64,000 nucleotides of DNA from an uncultured Selenomonas sp. (GCA_905372355.1 CAJPOT010000004.1:1-64000); one strand, 5' to 3'. Counted from the first letter of the stretch, positions 25,621 through 34,252 are shown. Translations and numbers: made by a program. Notes: generated by a model from the letters alone, not told the origin.

Positions 25621-25660
25621 AACCGCCCTTGCAGTCGAAAATCGACTTGCAAGGGCGGTT
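25621..25660. terminator. bidirectional terminator: transporter and rplL
   Basis: Stem of 13 plus 5 bp (AACCGCCCTTGCA..GTCGA / TCGAC..TGCAAGGGCGGTT) with a one-base bulge. On the minus strand it is followed by TTTTTGTTTGG after rplL; on the plus strand by TTTCTTATG. Confidence 0.9.
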
Positions 25661-25687
25661 TCTTATGCAGCTTCTGCTACGCCCAAA

Positions 25688-26059
25688 TTACTTGAGCTCG
25701 ACCGTTGCGCCGGCCTCTTCGAGCTTCTTCTTGAGCTCTTCTGCCTCTGCCTTCGCGATGTTCTCCTTGATCGGAGCAGGAGCGCCGTCAACGAGCTCCT
25801 TCGCTTCCTTCAGGCCGAGACCCGTAGCTTCGCGGACAGCCTTGATGACGTTGATCTTCTTGTCGCCGGCAGCAGCAAGAACGACCGTGAACTCGGTCTT
25901 CTCTTCACCGCCCGCAGCAGCCGGAGCAGCGCCGGCAGCAGCAACAGCAACCGGAGCCGCAGCGCTGACGCCAAACTTCTCTTCCATATCCTTGACGAGT
26001 TCGGAAAGTTCGAGGACGGTCATGCCCTCAATGGCCTGCAGGATTTCTTCTTTAGTCAT
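25688..26059 (-). CDS. rplL: 50S ribosomal protein L7/L12
   Basis: The multicopy acidic stalk protein that recruits translation factors. 123 residues: N-terminal dimerisation helices, an Ala-rich hinge (about 33-50), and the C-terminal factor-binding domain with [20 protein letters not shown] and LVDGAP. Last gene of the rplK-rplA-rplJ-rplL cluster. Confidence 0.98.
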   Translation of the reverse strand: MTKEEILQAIEGMTVLELSELVKDMEEKFGVSAAAPVAVAAAGAAPAAAGGEEKTEFTVVLAAAGDKKINVIKAVREATGLGLKEAKELVDGAPAPIKENIAKAEAEELKKKLEEAGATVELK

Positions 26060-26145
26060 GATTGTACCTCCATAAAATTGTTTTCTTCAAATGTATTCAG
26101 CCTGCAAGCGGCGGACGTCTGCCCAACCGCTGCACTCTATAAGGT

Positions 26146-26700
26146 TCAGGCGGAAGCCTGCTCCTCCTTTTGCTTGCGGATCGCCTCAAGCACATAGACC
26201 GCGTTGCGGATGACTCCTTGGAGCACATTGACCGTACCCGCAATCGGAGACTGCATGCTGCCCAAGAGCTTTGCGAGAAGAACCTCGCGCGACGGCAGAT
26301 CGGCCAAAGCCTTGACCTCAGCGACGTCGATGACGCGTCCGTCGAGAAGACCTGCTTTGAGCGTCAGGATGCCGGCTTCATCGAGCTTGTTCTTCTTCAT
26401 GAACTCGCAGATGACCTTCGCCGGCGCCACAGCGTCGTCAGTGGAAACGGCAAGAGCCGTCGTCCCCTCCAAGTGATCGCAAAGTTCGTCGAGCCCGAGT
26501 TCCTTCGCGGCGATGCGCGTCATCGTGTTCTTGACGACATGATACGAAACGCCTGCCTCACGAAGCGCGCGGCGAAGCGCCGTGTCCTGCGCTACCGTCA
26601 AGCCTTTGTAGCTTGTAAAAACGGCTCCCTTCGCCGTCTGAAGCCTTTCCTTCAGCTCAGCGACAACCGCTTCCTTCTTTGCATTTACCTTTGCATTCAT
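26146..26700 (-). CDS. rplJ: 50S ribosomal protein L10
   Basis: Stalk base protein that binds 23S rRNA and anchors L7/L12 dimers. 184 residues with the usual start (NAKKEAVVAELKERLQTAKG), YKGLTVAQ, and VVKNTMTRIAA. ATG at 26700 has GAGGGGGTG upstream; an earlier frame start at 26718 lies in that site. Preceded by an L10-type leader, so L10 (with L7/L12) probably represses its own mRNA. Confidence 0.97.
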   Translation of the reverse strand: MNAKVNAKKEAVVAELKERLQTAKGAVFTSYKGLTVAQDTALRRALREAGVSYHVVKNTMTRIAAKELGLDELCDHLEGTTALAVSTDDAVAPAKVICEFMKKNKLDEAGILTLKAGLLDGRVIDVAEVKALADLPSREVLLAKLLGSMQSPIAGTVNVLQGVIRNAVYVLEAIRKQKEEQASA

Positions 26701-26734
26701 TCTTGCACCCCCTCTCAATGAGATTCAACAAAAT

Positions 26735-26866
26735 AAAACGGCTCCCAACTGTATGCCGGAAGCCGCATCTTTTGAAGCAATGCGCCTGAATCCGACCTCG
26801 GCGGGCGAGCAACTTGCTCGTTAGATGGAAGATCCATACCTGCTGTCTACAGTCATCGTATGCTGT
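26735..26866 (-). promoter_or_regulatory. L10 (rplJL) autoregulatory leader
   Basis: Minus-strand sequence between rplA and rplJ contains GACAGCAGGTATGG, GCCCGCCGAGGTCGG and GCGGCTTCCGGC, in the order of the known L10 leader that binds L10-L7/L12. It ends in a hairpin CGGCTCCC / GGAAGCCG (26739-26765) followed by GTTTTATTTTG, which could attenuate transcription into rplJL. Confidence 0.8.
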
Positions 26867-26875
26867 TTTATCGGA

Positions 26876-27562
26876 TTAGGCTATCGTAGCAATCGGAACG
26901 CCGGGGCCCATCGTAGAGCTGACCGTGATCGCACGGATGTACTGCCCCTTCGCTGCTGCCGGGCGAACGCGGACGAGCGTGTCGATGAGTGCCTGATAAT
27001 TCGCCTTGAGCTTATCGACATCGAACGAAGCCTTGCCGATCGGGACATGGACGTTGCCGGCCTTGTCCGTGCGGTACTCGACCTTACCGGCCTTAATCTC
27101 GCTGATCGCCTTCACAAGATCCATCGTGACCGTACCGAGCTTCGGGTTCGGCATGAGACCGCGAGGACCCAAGACCTTACCGAGGCGGCCGACCGTGCCC
27201 ATCATATCGGGCGTAGCGACGGCGACATCGAAGTCGAACCAACCGCCCTGAATCTTCGTGACGATCTCGTCCGAGCCGACGTAATCAGCACCTGCATCCT
27301 CGGCTTCCTTGACCTTCTCGCCCTTGGCAAAGACGAGAACCTTTTTCGCCTTGCCCGTGCCGTGCGGCAGAACCATAGCACCGCGAACCTGCTGATCAGC
27401 GTACTTCGGATCAACGCCGAGACGGACGTGCAGCTCGATCGTCTCATCGAACTTTGCCGTCGCAGTTTTCTTCACGAGTTCCATAGCCTCAGCGACACTG
27501 TAGAGCTTTCCGTCTTCCAGAAGCTTCGCAGCATCCTGATATTTCTTGCCGTGTTTTGCCAT
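26876..27562 (-). CDS. rplA: 50S ribosomal protein L1
   Basis: L1 stalk protein moving deacylated tRNA out of the E site. 228 residues with the start [15 protein letters not shown], the typical [17 protein letters not shown] segment, and C-terminal [12 protein letters not shown]. The gap to rplK is unusually long (168 bp) and holds a repeat copy. Confidence 0.98.
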   Translation of the reverse strand: MAKHGKKYQDAAKLLEDGKLYSVAEAMELVKKTATAKFDETIELHVRLGVDPKYADQQVRGAMVLPHGTGKAKKVLVFAKGEKVKEAEDAGADYVGSDEIVTKIQGGWFDFDVAVATPDMMGTVGRLGKVLGPRGLMPNPKLGTVTMDLVKAISEIKAGKVEYRTDKAGNVHVPIGKASFDVDKLKANYQALIDTLVRVRPAAAKGQYIRAITVSSTMGPGVPIATIA

Positions 27563-27648
27563 TCAAAAATTCCCCTTTCGTGGTCATAGCGGTTTTTTTA
27601 CAACGAAACCCCAAGGGATCAAGCCGAAGGCGCAGACCGATTGGCTGG

Positions 27649-27687
27649 TTTCATGTAAGGACGGCGTACAACGTCCAGGAAGTGGAC
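27649..27687 (-). repeat. dispersed repeat family 2, copy B
   Basis: Matches copy A (23822-23860) at 35 of 39 positions, in minus orientation. It lies in the rplK-rplA spacer and is therefore transcribed within the ribosomal protein mRNA. Some similarity continues beyond the 3' end (AGCC..ATCG..). Confidence 0.75.
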
Positions 27688-27730
27688 ATTTGTGCGCGCA
27701 ATTTCCTGCCACGAGCATGAGCGTCTCGAA

Positions 27731-28156
27731 TCAATCGACGATTTCGATGCCCATGCTGCGAGCCGTTCCCTCGATCATGCGCGTAGCAGCTTCGAGGTCT
27801 GCCGCATTGAGATCCTGCATCTTCGACTGCGCGATCTCCTGCGCTTTCGCGCGCGGCACCTTAGCGACTTTCGTCTTGTTCGGCTCACCGGAAGCTTTTT
27901 CAATGCCGGCAGCTTTCTTCAAAAGAATTGCGGCGGGCGGCGTCTTCGTGATGAACGTAAACGAACGATCCTCGAAGACCGTGATCTCGACCGGAATAAC
28001 AAGACCAGCCTGTTTGGCCGTCCTCTCATTGAATTCCTTGACGAAAGCCATGATGTTGACGCCTGCCTGACCGAGTGCCGGGCCTACCGGAGGAGCCGGA
28101 CTTGCCTTGCCGGCAACAACCTGCAGCTTGACGAGCTTTGCGACCTTCTTTGCCAT
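27731..28156 (-). CDS. rplK: 50S ribosomal protein L11
   Basis: GTPase-centre protein, target of thiopeptides and needed for RelA response. 141 residues, the normal length, with [25 protein letters not shown] and the C-terminal RNA-binding [14 protein letters not shown] at 28156 is preceded by AAGGAGG; the frame extends 12 bp upstream. Confidence 0.98.
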   Translation of the reverse strand: MAKKVAKLVKLQVVAGKASPAPPVGPALGQAGVNIMAFVKEFNERTAKQAGLVIPVEITVFEDRSFTFITKTPPAAILLKKAAGIEKASGEPNKTKVAKVPRAKAQEIAQSKMQDLNAADLEAATRMIEGTARSMGIEIVD

Positions 28157-28220
28157 ACTTTTTAACACCTCCTTAAAAGGGGTTTATGCTGCTTCTCATA
28201 TCGAGACACCGAGCGATTCC

Positions 28221-28757
28221 CTAGATTTTTTCAACCTCGTTGTACGACAGCTCAACCGTAGTCTCGCGTCCAAACATATCGACGAGAACTTTGACCATGC
28301 CCTTTTCTGGGAAGACTTCCGCCACCGTGGCAGCGAAATTCTCAAAAGCACCCGAATTGATATGTACGGCCTGCCCAACCTCGAGATCGATGTGGGTGAC
28401 GGGCTTCTCTTCCTCCGTCCCCATAGATTTCAAGATATGCTTTACTTCTGCTTCCGACAGCGGAATCGGCTTCGTTCCCGAGCCGACGAATCCCGTGACA
28501 CCCGGCGTGTTGCGCACAACGTACCAAGAGCGGTCATTGACGATCATCTCAACCAAGGCGTAACCGGGGAAAACCTTCTTCTTGACGAGCTTCTTCTTGC
28601 CGTCCTTGATTTCGGCCTCTTCCTCCATCGGGACGATGACGTTGAAAATATTGTCCTCCATCCCCATGGTATGGACGCGAGACTCAAGATTCGCCTTGAC
28701 CTTGTTCTCATATCCGGAATAGGTATGGATCACATACCATTTCTTCTCAGACTCCAT
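28221..28757 (-). CDS. nusG: transcription termination/antitermination factor NusG
   Basis: Binds RNA polymerase to modulate pausing, Rho termination and coupling to the ribosome. 178 residues: NGN domain (WYVIHTYSGYENKVKANL..KKKVFPGYALVEM..NTPGVTGFVG) and a C-terminal KOW domain (AVHINSGAFENFAATV). Between secE and rplK as in most bacteria. Confidence 0.97.
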   Translation of the reverse strand: MESEKKWYVIHTYSGYENKVKANLESRVHTMGMEDNIFNVIVPMEEEAEIKDGKKKLVKKKVFPGYALVEMIVNDRSWYVVRNTPGVTGFVGSGTKPIPLSEAEVKHILKSMGTEEEKPVTHIDLEVGQAVHINSGAFENFAATVAEVFPEKGMVKVLVDMFGRETTVELSYNEVEKI

Positions 28758-28772
28758 CGCGCCTCCAGCCTT

Positions 28773-28997
28773 CTATTGCAGAATAAGTTTAAACAGTCTT
28801 GCAAAAAACGTATCGCATACCCAAATCAGCGCACAGACGACAACGACCGCCACCCCCACGACACCGGTATACGTCACCAGCTCCCTGTGAGTCGGCCATG
28901 TCACCTTCTTCATCTCTGCCTTGACCTCGCCCAAGAAACGGAAGAGGTTGAAACCGCCCGAAGAAGACTGCGGCGCTGACGATCTTTCATCTGCCAA
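28773..28997 (-). CDS. secE: preprotein translocase subunit SecE
   Basis: Small clamp subunit of the SecYEG channel, one transmembrane helix. The conserved FLGEVKAEMKKVTWPTHREL precedes the helix VVGVAVVVVCALIWV. TTG at 28997 has GGGGTG 8 bp upstream; an ATG at 29018 would add seven residues with a weaker site. Both are possible. Confidence 0.93.
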   Translation of the reverse strand: MADERSSAPQSSSGGFNLFRFLGEVKAEMKKVTWPTHRELVTYTGVVGVAVVVVCALIWVCDTFFARLFKLILQ

Positions 28998-29038
28998 AGC
29001 ATTCACACCCCGTATCATATTGCTGCAAGCCGCAGGGC

Positions 29039-29188
29039 TTACTTCGTTTCTTTATGCGGCGTATGCTTCTTGCAGAACTTGCAATACTTGTTGAATTCAA
29101 GCCGATCGGGATCATTCTTCTTGTTCTTGTTGGTCTGATAGTTGCGGTTCTTGCAAACCGTGCAGGCCAACGTAACGGCGTTGCGCAT
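29039..29188 (-). CDS. rpmG: 50S ribosomal protein L33
   Basis: A 49-residue protein, [18 protein letters not shown].. ending [10 protein letters not shown], with the zinc-binding pairs CxxC at 9-12 and at 36-39 (YCKFC). This is the Cys-containing (zinc) form of L33. GGAGTGC lies about 10 bp before the ATG. First protein gene of the rpmG-secE-nusG-rplKAJL run. Confidence 0.96.
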   Translation of the reverse strand: MRNAVTLACTVCKNRNYQTNKNKKNDPDRLEFNKYCKFCKKHTPHKETK

Positions 29189-29226
29189 GTTTCAGCACTC
29201 CTTCCCTTCCATAAAATCACTAACAT

Positions 29227-29255
29227 ACTTTATCACACTTAATACCGAGTGTCAA
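29227..29255 (-). promoter_or_regulatory. promoter of the rpmG-secE-nusG cluster
   Basis: On the minus strand perfect TTGACA (29250-29255), 17 bp, TAAAGT (29227-29232), about 40 bp before rpmG and after the tRNA terminator. Confidence 0.75.
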
Positions 29256-29297
29256 CAATATGCAAGGAAAAATCCCCGAACTTCCCACCAACATAAC

Positions 29298-29315
29298 AAA
29301 AACCCCTCGCGGGGC
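29298..29315 (-). terminator. terminator of the tRNA-Thr/tRNA-Met unit
   Basis: On the minus strand GCCCCGCGAGGGGTTTTTG directly after the tRNA-Met CCA end: compact stem, GCGA loop and T run. Confidence 0.85.
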
Positions 29316-29322
29316 TTGAAAA

Positions 29323-29399
29323 TGGTGGCGGCACAGAGATTCGAACTCCGGACACTGCGGGTATGAACCGCATGCTCTAGCCAACTGAGCTATGCCGCC
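29323..29399 (-). tRNA. tRNA-Met(CAT), elongator
   Basis: Acceptor GGCGGCA / TGCCGCC, anticodon stem TGCGG / CCGCA with loop TTCATAC (anticodon CAT), T-arm GGAGTTCGAATCTC, encoded CCA. The fully paired acceptor separates it from the initiator tRNA at 1-53. (An Ile2-type CAT tRNA cannot be excluded without modification data.). Confidence 0.93.
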
Positions 29400-29405
29400 G
29401 TTATA

Positions 29406-29481
29406 TGGAGCTGATGACCGGGATTGAACCGGTGACCTTATCCTTACCAAGGATACGCTCTGCCGACTGAGCTACATCAGC
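29406..29481 (-). tRNA. tRNA-Thr(GGT)
   Basis: Acceptor GCTGATG / CATCAGC, discriminator T, encoded CCA, anticodon loop TTGGTAA (GGT) on the stem ATCC / GGAT. Six bases upstream of tRNA-Met; both are cotranscribed. Confidence 0.95.
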
Positions 29482-29498
29482 AAATCGACAACAATAGG

Positions 29499-29527
29499 AT
29501 TATACACGATACACCTCGGCTTTGCAA
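29499..29527 (-). promoter_or_regulatory. tRNA operon promoter
   Basis: On the minus strand TTGCAA (29522-29527), 17 bp, perfect TATAAT (29499-29504), with the start site just before tRNA-Thr. Confidence 0.75.
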
Positions 29528-29560
29528 GGGATTTGCGAAAATTTTCTTTTCCCTGACGCG

Positions 29561-29590
29561 AAAAACCGCAGCGCCATGAAGGCGCTGCGG
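29561..29590 (-). terminator. terminator of cheV
   Basis: Perfect stem CCGCAGCGCC / GGCGCTGCGG with a 5-nt loop, followed on the minus strand by TTTTTCG, 20 bp after the cheV stop. Confidence 0.9.
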
Positions 29591-29609
29591 CAAAAAGAGG
29601 AATTGTTCC

Positions 29610-30578
29610 TTAAAAATCGTCGTCCATGCCCGTCGTGTCGATGCCGAAGATCAACTTGTCGATCGTATGGATGAGCTGATTGATCTCAGGCTTCGAAATC
29701 TGGGCGCTTGCGCCAAGGTCATCGCCCTTGCGGCGCATTTCCTCGGAAATTAACGACGAGAATAGGATGAGCGGAATCGGACGCAGACGGTCGTCGTCGC
29801 GCACGAGCTTCAGCAGGCGATGTCCGTCCATCTTCGGCATCTCGACGTCGGAGATGATGATGCGCACCTTCTCGGAAATCTGCTCAGGCTCCGTCTTCTC
29901 TGCGATCTCTCTAAGGAAGTTCCACGCATCTTCGCCGTTGCCAAAGTCGCGCACGAACGTATATCCGGCGCCATGCAGCGTATCGACAAGAAGGTCGCGC
30001 AGGAGCATCGAGTCCTCCGCCACGACGATGTGCTGCGAGGCACGCCTCTGCTTGATATCTTCCGTCGTATCATCAACCGTCGTGAGTTTCTGGTTGATTT
30101 CGGGATTGATCTCCGCCATGATCGTCTCGAAGTCGAGCAGGAGGACGATCTTGCCTTCCATCTTCACGAGACCGACGACGCGCGACTGGTCGCCGACTTC
30201 CGGCGCCGGTTCCATGTTCTTCCACGAGATGCGGTGGATGCGCGAAACATTGTCGACGAGGAAGCCCATGTCGTAGCCGTTGATCTCCGTCACGATGATG
30301 TTCTGCGAGCGTCCCGCCGTCTGTCCGCTCATGACGCCGAGGCAACGCGGCAGATCGACGAGCGGCACAGCCCTGCCGCGCAGGGTGAAAAGCCCGTTGA
30401 TGTACGGATGCGCCTGCGGCATCGTCGTCACGGGAAAGTCCGAGGCCTTGATGACCTCGCGCACCTTCGCGACGTTGATGCCGTAATCGACAGCGCCGAT
30501 GTTGAACTCGATGATTTCAAACTCATTTGTGCCGGTTTCCAGCAAAATGCCCTTCTTCTCGTCTTTTCCTTCTGCCAT
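29610..30578 (-). CDS. cheV: chemotaxis coupling protein CheV
   Basis: A 322-residue CheW-receiver fusion. The CheW domain (about 15-165) links chemoreceptors to CheA (VREVIKASDFPVTTMP..LFTLRGRAVPLVDL). The receiver (about 185-315) shows VVAEDS, the phospho-acceptor in IIISDVEMPKMDG, and the Lys in AQISKPEIN. Phosphorylation is thought to tune adaptation. ATG at 30578 has GGGGGCGG 7 bp upstream. Not linked to other che genes here; cheX is 25 kb away. Confidence 0.95.
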   Translation of the reverse strand: MAEGKDEKKGILLETGTNEFEIIEFNIGAVDYGINVAKVREVIKASDFPVTTMPQAHPYINGLFTLRGRAVPLVDLPRCLGVMSGQTAGRSQNIIVTEINGYDMGFLVDNVSRIHRISWKNMEPAPEVGDQSRVVGLVKMEGKIVLLLDFETIMAEINPEINQKLTTVDDTTEDIKQRRASQHIVVAEDSMLLRDLLVDTLHGAGYTFVRDFGNGEDAWNFLREIAEKTEPEQISEKVRIIISDVEMPKMDGHRLLKLVRDDDRLRPIPLILFSSLISEEMRRKGDDLGASAQISKPEINQLIHTIDKLIFGIDTTGMDDDF

Positions 30579-30659
30579 GAAAAATCCGCCCCCTATTTCA
30601 TACTTCATAAGACACAATTCGTTAAAAAGGTCTGAAATCCTTCTTTTATTTGCAGGGAA

Positions 30660-31577
30660 TCACGGATTATTTTCGCGCTTCCCCTCGCCCTCCTCAAGCG
30701 AAGCTCCGTCTTTAAGAAGCGTCCAGCCGTCCTTCTCCTCGATGTTTCCCGCCTTAAGCAGATGTCCGAGAGCGCGCTTGAATGCCGCCTTGCTGATCTG
30801 GAATTTCGCCTTGATGATCTCAGGCGTCGTCTTGTCGCTGTAAGGCATCCTGCCCCTGTGCTCCTCAAGGTAGGCGAGGATGCGCTCAGCATCCGTGACG
30901 AGCGCCTTCTCCTTCGGCTCACGCAGGGAGCCGTTGAGTCTGCCGTCCGTGCGCACATAGGTGATGCGCACGGTGACCTCCTCGCCCACGCGCGGCCGCT
31001 CGCGCATGTCCTTGTGGGGAACGAACACGATGTAACGTTCGTTCGTGAAAATGAACGCGCCGCTCTCCGTGATGTTGTAGATCGAGCCGGATAGATGGGT
31101 GCCAACGCGCACATCTGTCGCGGGCTTCGAAGCGCGCCGCAATTCGTCCTCGACCTCCATCGTCACGGCAAGCCTTCCCGATTTGTCCGTGTAGAGCTTC
31201 GCCCAGACGACTTCGCCGATCTGCGGCCTGCCGCGCATTCCCGCATAAGGCAGGAAGATGCCGCGCTCAGCGCCGACATCGAGAAAAGCGCCGTCGCGGC
31301 TCACATTGATGACCGTGAGCCGTGCGACCTGCCCTTCCTTCATGCGCGGCGTCCTCATGCTCGCCGTCAGGCGGTGCTTGGGATCGAGGTAGAGGAACAC
31401 TTCGACCTCTTCTCCGACGGAGAGTTCGCGCGTCTGCTGTGTCTTGTGCAACAGGATGTCGTCCGATGTACTGCCCGTCTCAGCGTCAAGGAACGCGCCG
31501 AAGTCGCCGAGACGCGCGACGCGAAGCTTGGCGACCGTACTCGGTCCGTACTTCCTGCGCTTTTCTTCCGCCATCAT
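30660..31577 (-). CDS. cvfB: S1-like RNA-binding protein CvfB/YitL
   Basis: A 305-residue cytoplasmic RNA-binding protein with tandem S1-type barrels (VNVSRDGAFLDVGAERGIFLPY; ITESGAFIFTNERYIVFVP) and a C-terminal winged helix (IIKAKFQISKAAFKRALGHLLKAGNI). CvfB influences virulence gene expression in Staphylococcus. Its start directly follows the rsfS stop; GAGGAC lies upstream and the second ATG (31574) is equally possible. Follows rsfS, nadD and others in one direction. Confidence 0.88.
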   Translation of the reverse strand: MMAEEKRRKYGPSTVAKLRVARLGDFGAFLDAETGSTSDDILLHKTQQTRELSVGEEVEVFLYLDPKHRLTASMRTPRMKEGQVARLTVINVSRDGAFLDVGAERGIFLPYAGMRGRPQIGEVVWAKLYTDKSGRLAVTMEVEDELRRASKPATDVRVGTHLSGSIYNITESGAFIFTNERYIVFVPHKDMRERPRVGEEVTVRITYVRTDGRLNGSLREPKEKALVTDAERILAYLEEHRGRMPYSDKTTPEIIKAKFQISKAAFKRALGHLLKAGNIEEKDGWTLLKDGASLEEGEGKRENNP

Positions 31578-31931
31578 CTAGTCCTCATAATGCTCGACCG
31601 GCGCATCGCTCCATAGCCTTTCCAAAGCATAGAACGCGCGGCTTTCCGCCATGAAAACATGCGCGACACAATCGCCGTAGTCGAGGAGAACCCACTCGCC
31701 CTCGCGATAGCCTTCCTTGTGCAGATACGGCTTCTCGTGCTTCTCCAACATCTCATCTTCGATATTGTCGGCGATGGCGCGCACCTGCGTCGCCGTATTC
31801 GCCGAGCAGACGATGAAATAGTCCGCCGCTGTCGTGAGCTCCGCCATGCGCATGATGACGATGTCCTGCGCCTTCTTGTCGCTCGCAGCTCTGGCGATCG
31901 CCCGACTCATTTCTTCCGGTGTGTTGCTCAA
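31578..31931 (-). CDS. rsfS: ribosomal silencing factor RsfS
   Basis: A 117-residue RsfS/iojap protein that binds L14 and keeps the 50S subunit from joining under starvation. Typical patterns: AQDIVIMRMAELTTAADYFIVCSA and EGEWVLLDYGDCVAHVF. Part of the nadD-yqeK-LCP-rsfS cluster, the usual Firmicutes order. Confidence 0.95.
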   Translation of the reverse strand: MSNTPEEMSRAIARAASDKKAQDIVIMRMAELTTAADYFIVCSANTATQVRAIADNIEDEMLEKHEKPYLHKEGYREGEWVLLDYGDCVAHVFMAESRAFYALERLWSDAPVEHYED

Positions 31932-31953
31932 AATCCATGCCTCCTACTGCTCT

Positions 31954-32985
31954 TCACTTATTATCGTCATTTTCTCCCTCATGCTTTACCAATTCTGGGA
32001 ATAATTCTTCAATCTTTTGCCCGATCGCCGCGCGGTCCGGCAGCCAATAGCCGTCGTGTTGCACAGTGGGCAGAAGAAGCGTCGTCGGCGGCTCATCGCC
32101 GAGGTTCTTCAAGACCTTCGCAAGACGCGCCGAATCGAAAATCTCCGCACTCGTCGTCATGCGGTACTTAAAGATGTCCGCCACATCAGGCAACTTCGGT
32201 ATCGTGTCGACCTGCAGGAACTTCTCGTAGAGCGCCTTAGCGAAGCGCTGCTGGCGGTGCAGCCTGCCGACCTCGCCGAGTTCCGAGCTGCGGTAGCGCA
32301 GATATTTCTGTGCCGTGTCACCGTCTAAGTGTTGAAATCCCTTGGGGATATGGATGGAAAGCCCCGCCTCGGGGTCGTCGTAGTTCATCTCGTCCTCGAC
32401 GTAGAGGTCGACGCCGCCCAGGACGTCGACGAGATCAGCGAGAGCGTGCGTATCGAGCGTCACATACTGATGGATGGAGACGCCGAGAAGATCCGACAGC
32501 GCCTGCACCATCGTCGGAGCGCCACCGTGCGCGTAGAGATCGGTTGCACGTATCTCGCCGCCCTTCTGCGGCAGCTGTACGATCATGTTGGGCGGCACCG
32601 TGATGGCACGCAGACGACCCGTCGCATTTTCCATGCTGAGGAGCAGGATCGTGTCGGCGTGCTGCCCTTCCGTACCGTTCTCGTCCGCACCATCGTCAAT
32701 GCCGAGCACGAGGACGTTCGTGTAGCCGTCAAACTTCGCATCGATGTGACGGTCGCGCTCCTGTCGCCGCTCCTCGTAGCCCTGGTAGACGGCGTCGATC
32801 TCCTGATAAATGCTGTGTCCGATGCCGTAGAGAAAGTAGCCTGCGACGGCGAGCACGGCGATGAATATGGTAAGGAAGAACATCAGCACGAGGAAGCGTG
32901 CACGCGCGATGCGGCGGCGACGCGCCTGCTCCTTGCGCTTCAAGCGGATGTTTTCCTGCGTGCGGCTCCTCTTTCTCTGCGTCAT
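31954..32985 (-). CDS. LytR-CpsA-Psr (LCP) family protein with altered active site
   Basis: A 343-residue protein with a basic cytoplasmic tail (about 1-30), one transmembrane helix (about 31-54) and an extracellular LCP domain (VLVLGIDD onward). LCP enzymes transfer undecaprenyl-linked glycopolymers to peptidoglycan. The late motif RYRSSELGEVGRLHRQQRF is intact, but three usual polar positions differ: the RSD before the first strand reads HAD, IPRD reads VPPN, and the KINHAY-like segment reads RATDLY. Activity may therefore be changed or lost. Overlaps yqeK by 4 bp. Confidence 0.88.
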   Translation of the reverse strand: MTQRKRSRTQENIRLKRKEQARRRRIARARFLVLMFFLTIFIAVLAVAGYFLYGIGHSIYQEIDAVYQGYEERRQERDRHIDAKFDGYTNVLVLGIDDGADENGTEGQHADTILLLSMENATGRLRAITVPPNMIVQLPQKGGEIRATDLYAHGGAPTMVQALSDLLGVSIHQYVTLDTHALADLVDVLGGVDLYVEDEMNYDDPEAGLSIHIPKGFQHLDGDTAQKYLRYRSSELGEVGRLHRQQRFAKALYEKFLQVDTIPKLPDVADIFKYRMTTSAEIFDSARLAKVLKNLGDEPPTTLLLPTVQHDGYWLPDRAAIGQKIEELFPELVKHEGENDDNK

Positions 32986-33572
32986 GGCGCATGACCCTCT
33001 TTCGCACGGGCGCGAAGGAGAATTTCGTTGCGTGCCGCCACCGTCGCCGGATGGATGAGCCTTCCGGACTGCAGGACGAATGCGATGGACTGGGAAAGCC
33101 CTTCGAGCACCATCGCATCGAGACTCGCCGTGCGCGACAGCGCACGCAGCTCCTCGACCTCAGGATAGTCGCGCTGCGGCTCGATCATGTCAGCGAAGTA
33201 GATGATCTTATCGAGCTTCGTCATGCGCTCGCCGCCGACCGTATGGCGCCAGATCGCCTGCTGAATCTCCGCGTCCGTCACGCCGTACAGTTCCTCCGCA
33301 CGCCTTGCGCCCACGTAGGCATGAAGAAGGAGCGGCATTGCGCGCTCGACCTCGCCGTAGGCAATCGAGCGCCGCGCCGCCTCAGCGGGAAGATCCGCCG
33401 TCCGATATTCGCGCGCGCAGTCATGCAGAAGCCCCGCAATACGCGCCTTTTCCACGTCCACGCCGAAGCGCCCGGCGAGCATGGCGGCGGTGTCCGCGAC
33501 GCCGAGGGAGTGCTCGTAGCGCTTCTTTTGCAGCCGCTGAGCGAGTTCTTCTTTCATCGCCTCGTAATTCAT
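32982..33572 (-). CDS. yqeK: YqeK HD-domain phosphohydrolase
   Basis: A 196-residue HD-domain protein of the YqeK family, now assigned as a symmetrical diadenosine tetraphosphate (Ap4A) hydrolase. Metal motifs: H in YEHSLGVADT, HD in GLLHDCAREY, H in LLLHAYVGA and D in IIYFADMIEPQRD. Overlaps nadD (ATGA) and the LCP gene; the trio nadD-yqeK-LCP-rsfS is conserved in Firmicutes. Confidence 0.93.
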   Translation of the reverse strand: MNYEAMKEELAQRLQKKRYEHSLGVADTAAMLAGRFGVDVEKARIAGLLHDCAREYRTADLPAEAARRSIAYGEVERAMPLLLHAYVGARRAEELYGVTDAEIQQAIWRHTVGGERMTKLDKIIYFADMIEPQRDYPEVEELRALSRTASLDAMVLEGLSQSIAFVLQSGRLIHPATVAARNEILLRARAKEGHAP

Positions 33573-34183
33573 GAATACAGACCTTCTTTATAGATGTAGG
33601 CTTCGACCTTTTCGGGCACGAGATAGCGAATCGAGCGCCCCTCCTGCAGGCGGCGCCGGATGTCCGTAGAGGAGATTTCCAGCTCCGGAGCCTGCACGAG
33701 TCGTATGCGCGAGAGCGCTTCCTCGCCGAGATGCGTGCGCACCTCGTCCAGGGAGAGCGACGCCCCCTTGCGCCTCGCCGCCACGAAGCGGCAAAGGGAA
33801 AAAAGCTCGGCGACGCGATGCCATGTGAGGATGGCGCTGATCTCATCGCCGCCGACAATGAAATAGAAGTCCACGCTCTCGCCATGCGTTTCGACGAGAT
33901 CACGCAGCGTATCGTAGGAATACGACGGACCCTCGCGCCGCATCTCCACGTCGAGCGCACGGAAGAAGGGATTGCCTTCCACGGCAAGCTGCACGAGACG
34001 CAGGCGGTGCGCAGCCGCCGCCACCTTCCGTCCGGGCTTGTGCGGCGGCTGCGCCGCGGGAATGAAGATCACCTCGGAGAGCGCCAGCTCCTCCCGCGCC
34101 GCCTCCGCGATGACAAGATGACCGAGATGGATGGGATCGAACGTGCCGCCCATGATGCCGACGCGTTTCTTCTCCTGTGCCAC
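33569..34183 (-). CDS. nadD: nicotinate-nucleotide adenylyltransferase
   Basis: Adenylates nicotinate mononucleotide in NAD synthesis. 204 residues with GIMGGTFDPIHLGHLVIAE (HxGH type site) and EISSTDIRRRL. GTG at 34183 with GGGGTGAGG upstream is the likely start; the frame continues nine codons further without a better site. Confidence 0.94.
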   Translation of the reverse strand: MAQEKKRVGIMGGTFDPIHLGHLVIAEAAREELALSEVIFIPAAQPPHKPGRKVAAAAHRLRLVQLAVEGNPFFRALDVEMRREGPSYSYDTLRDLVETHGESVDFYFIVGGDEISAILTWHRVAELFSLCRFVAARRKGASLSLDEVRTHLGEEALSRIRLVQAPELEISSTDIRRRLQEGRSIRYLVPEKVEAYIYKEGLYS

Positions 34184-34252
34184 GACCTCACCCCGCTTCC
34201 TATGCGACAAATGAATGCGACGAACAGATTCAGCGAGAGTTCCCTTCGTGAA

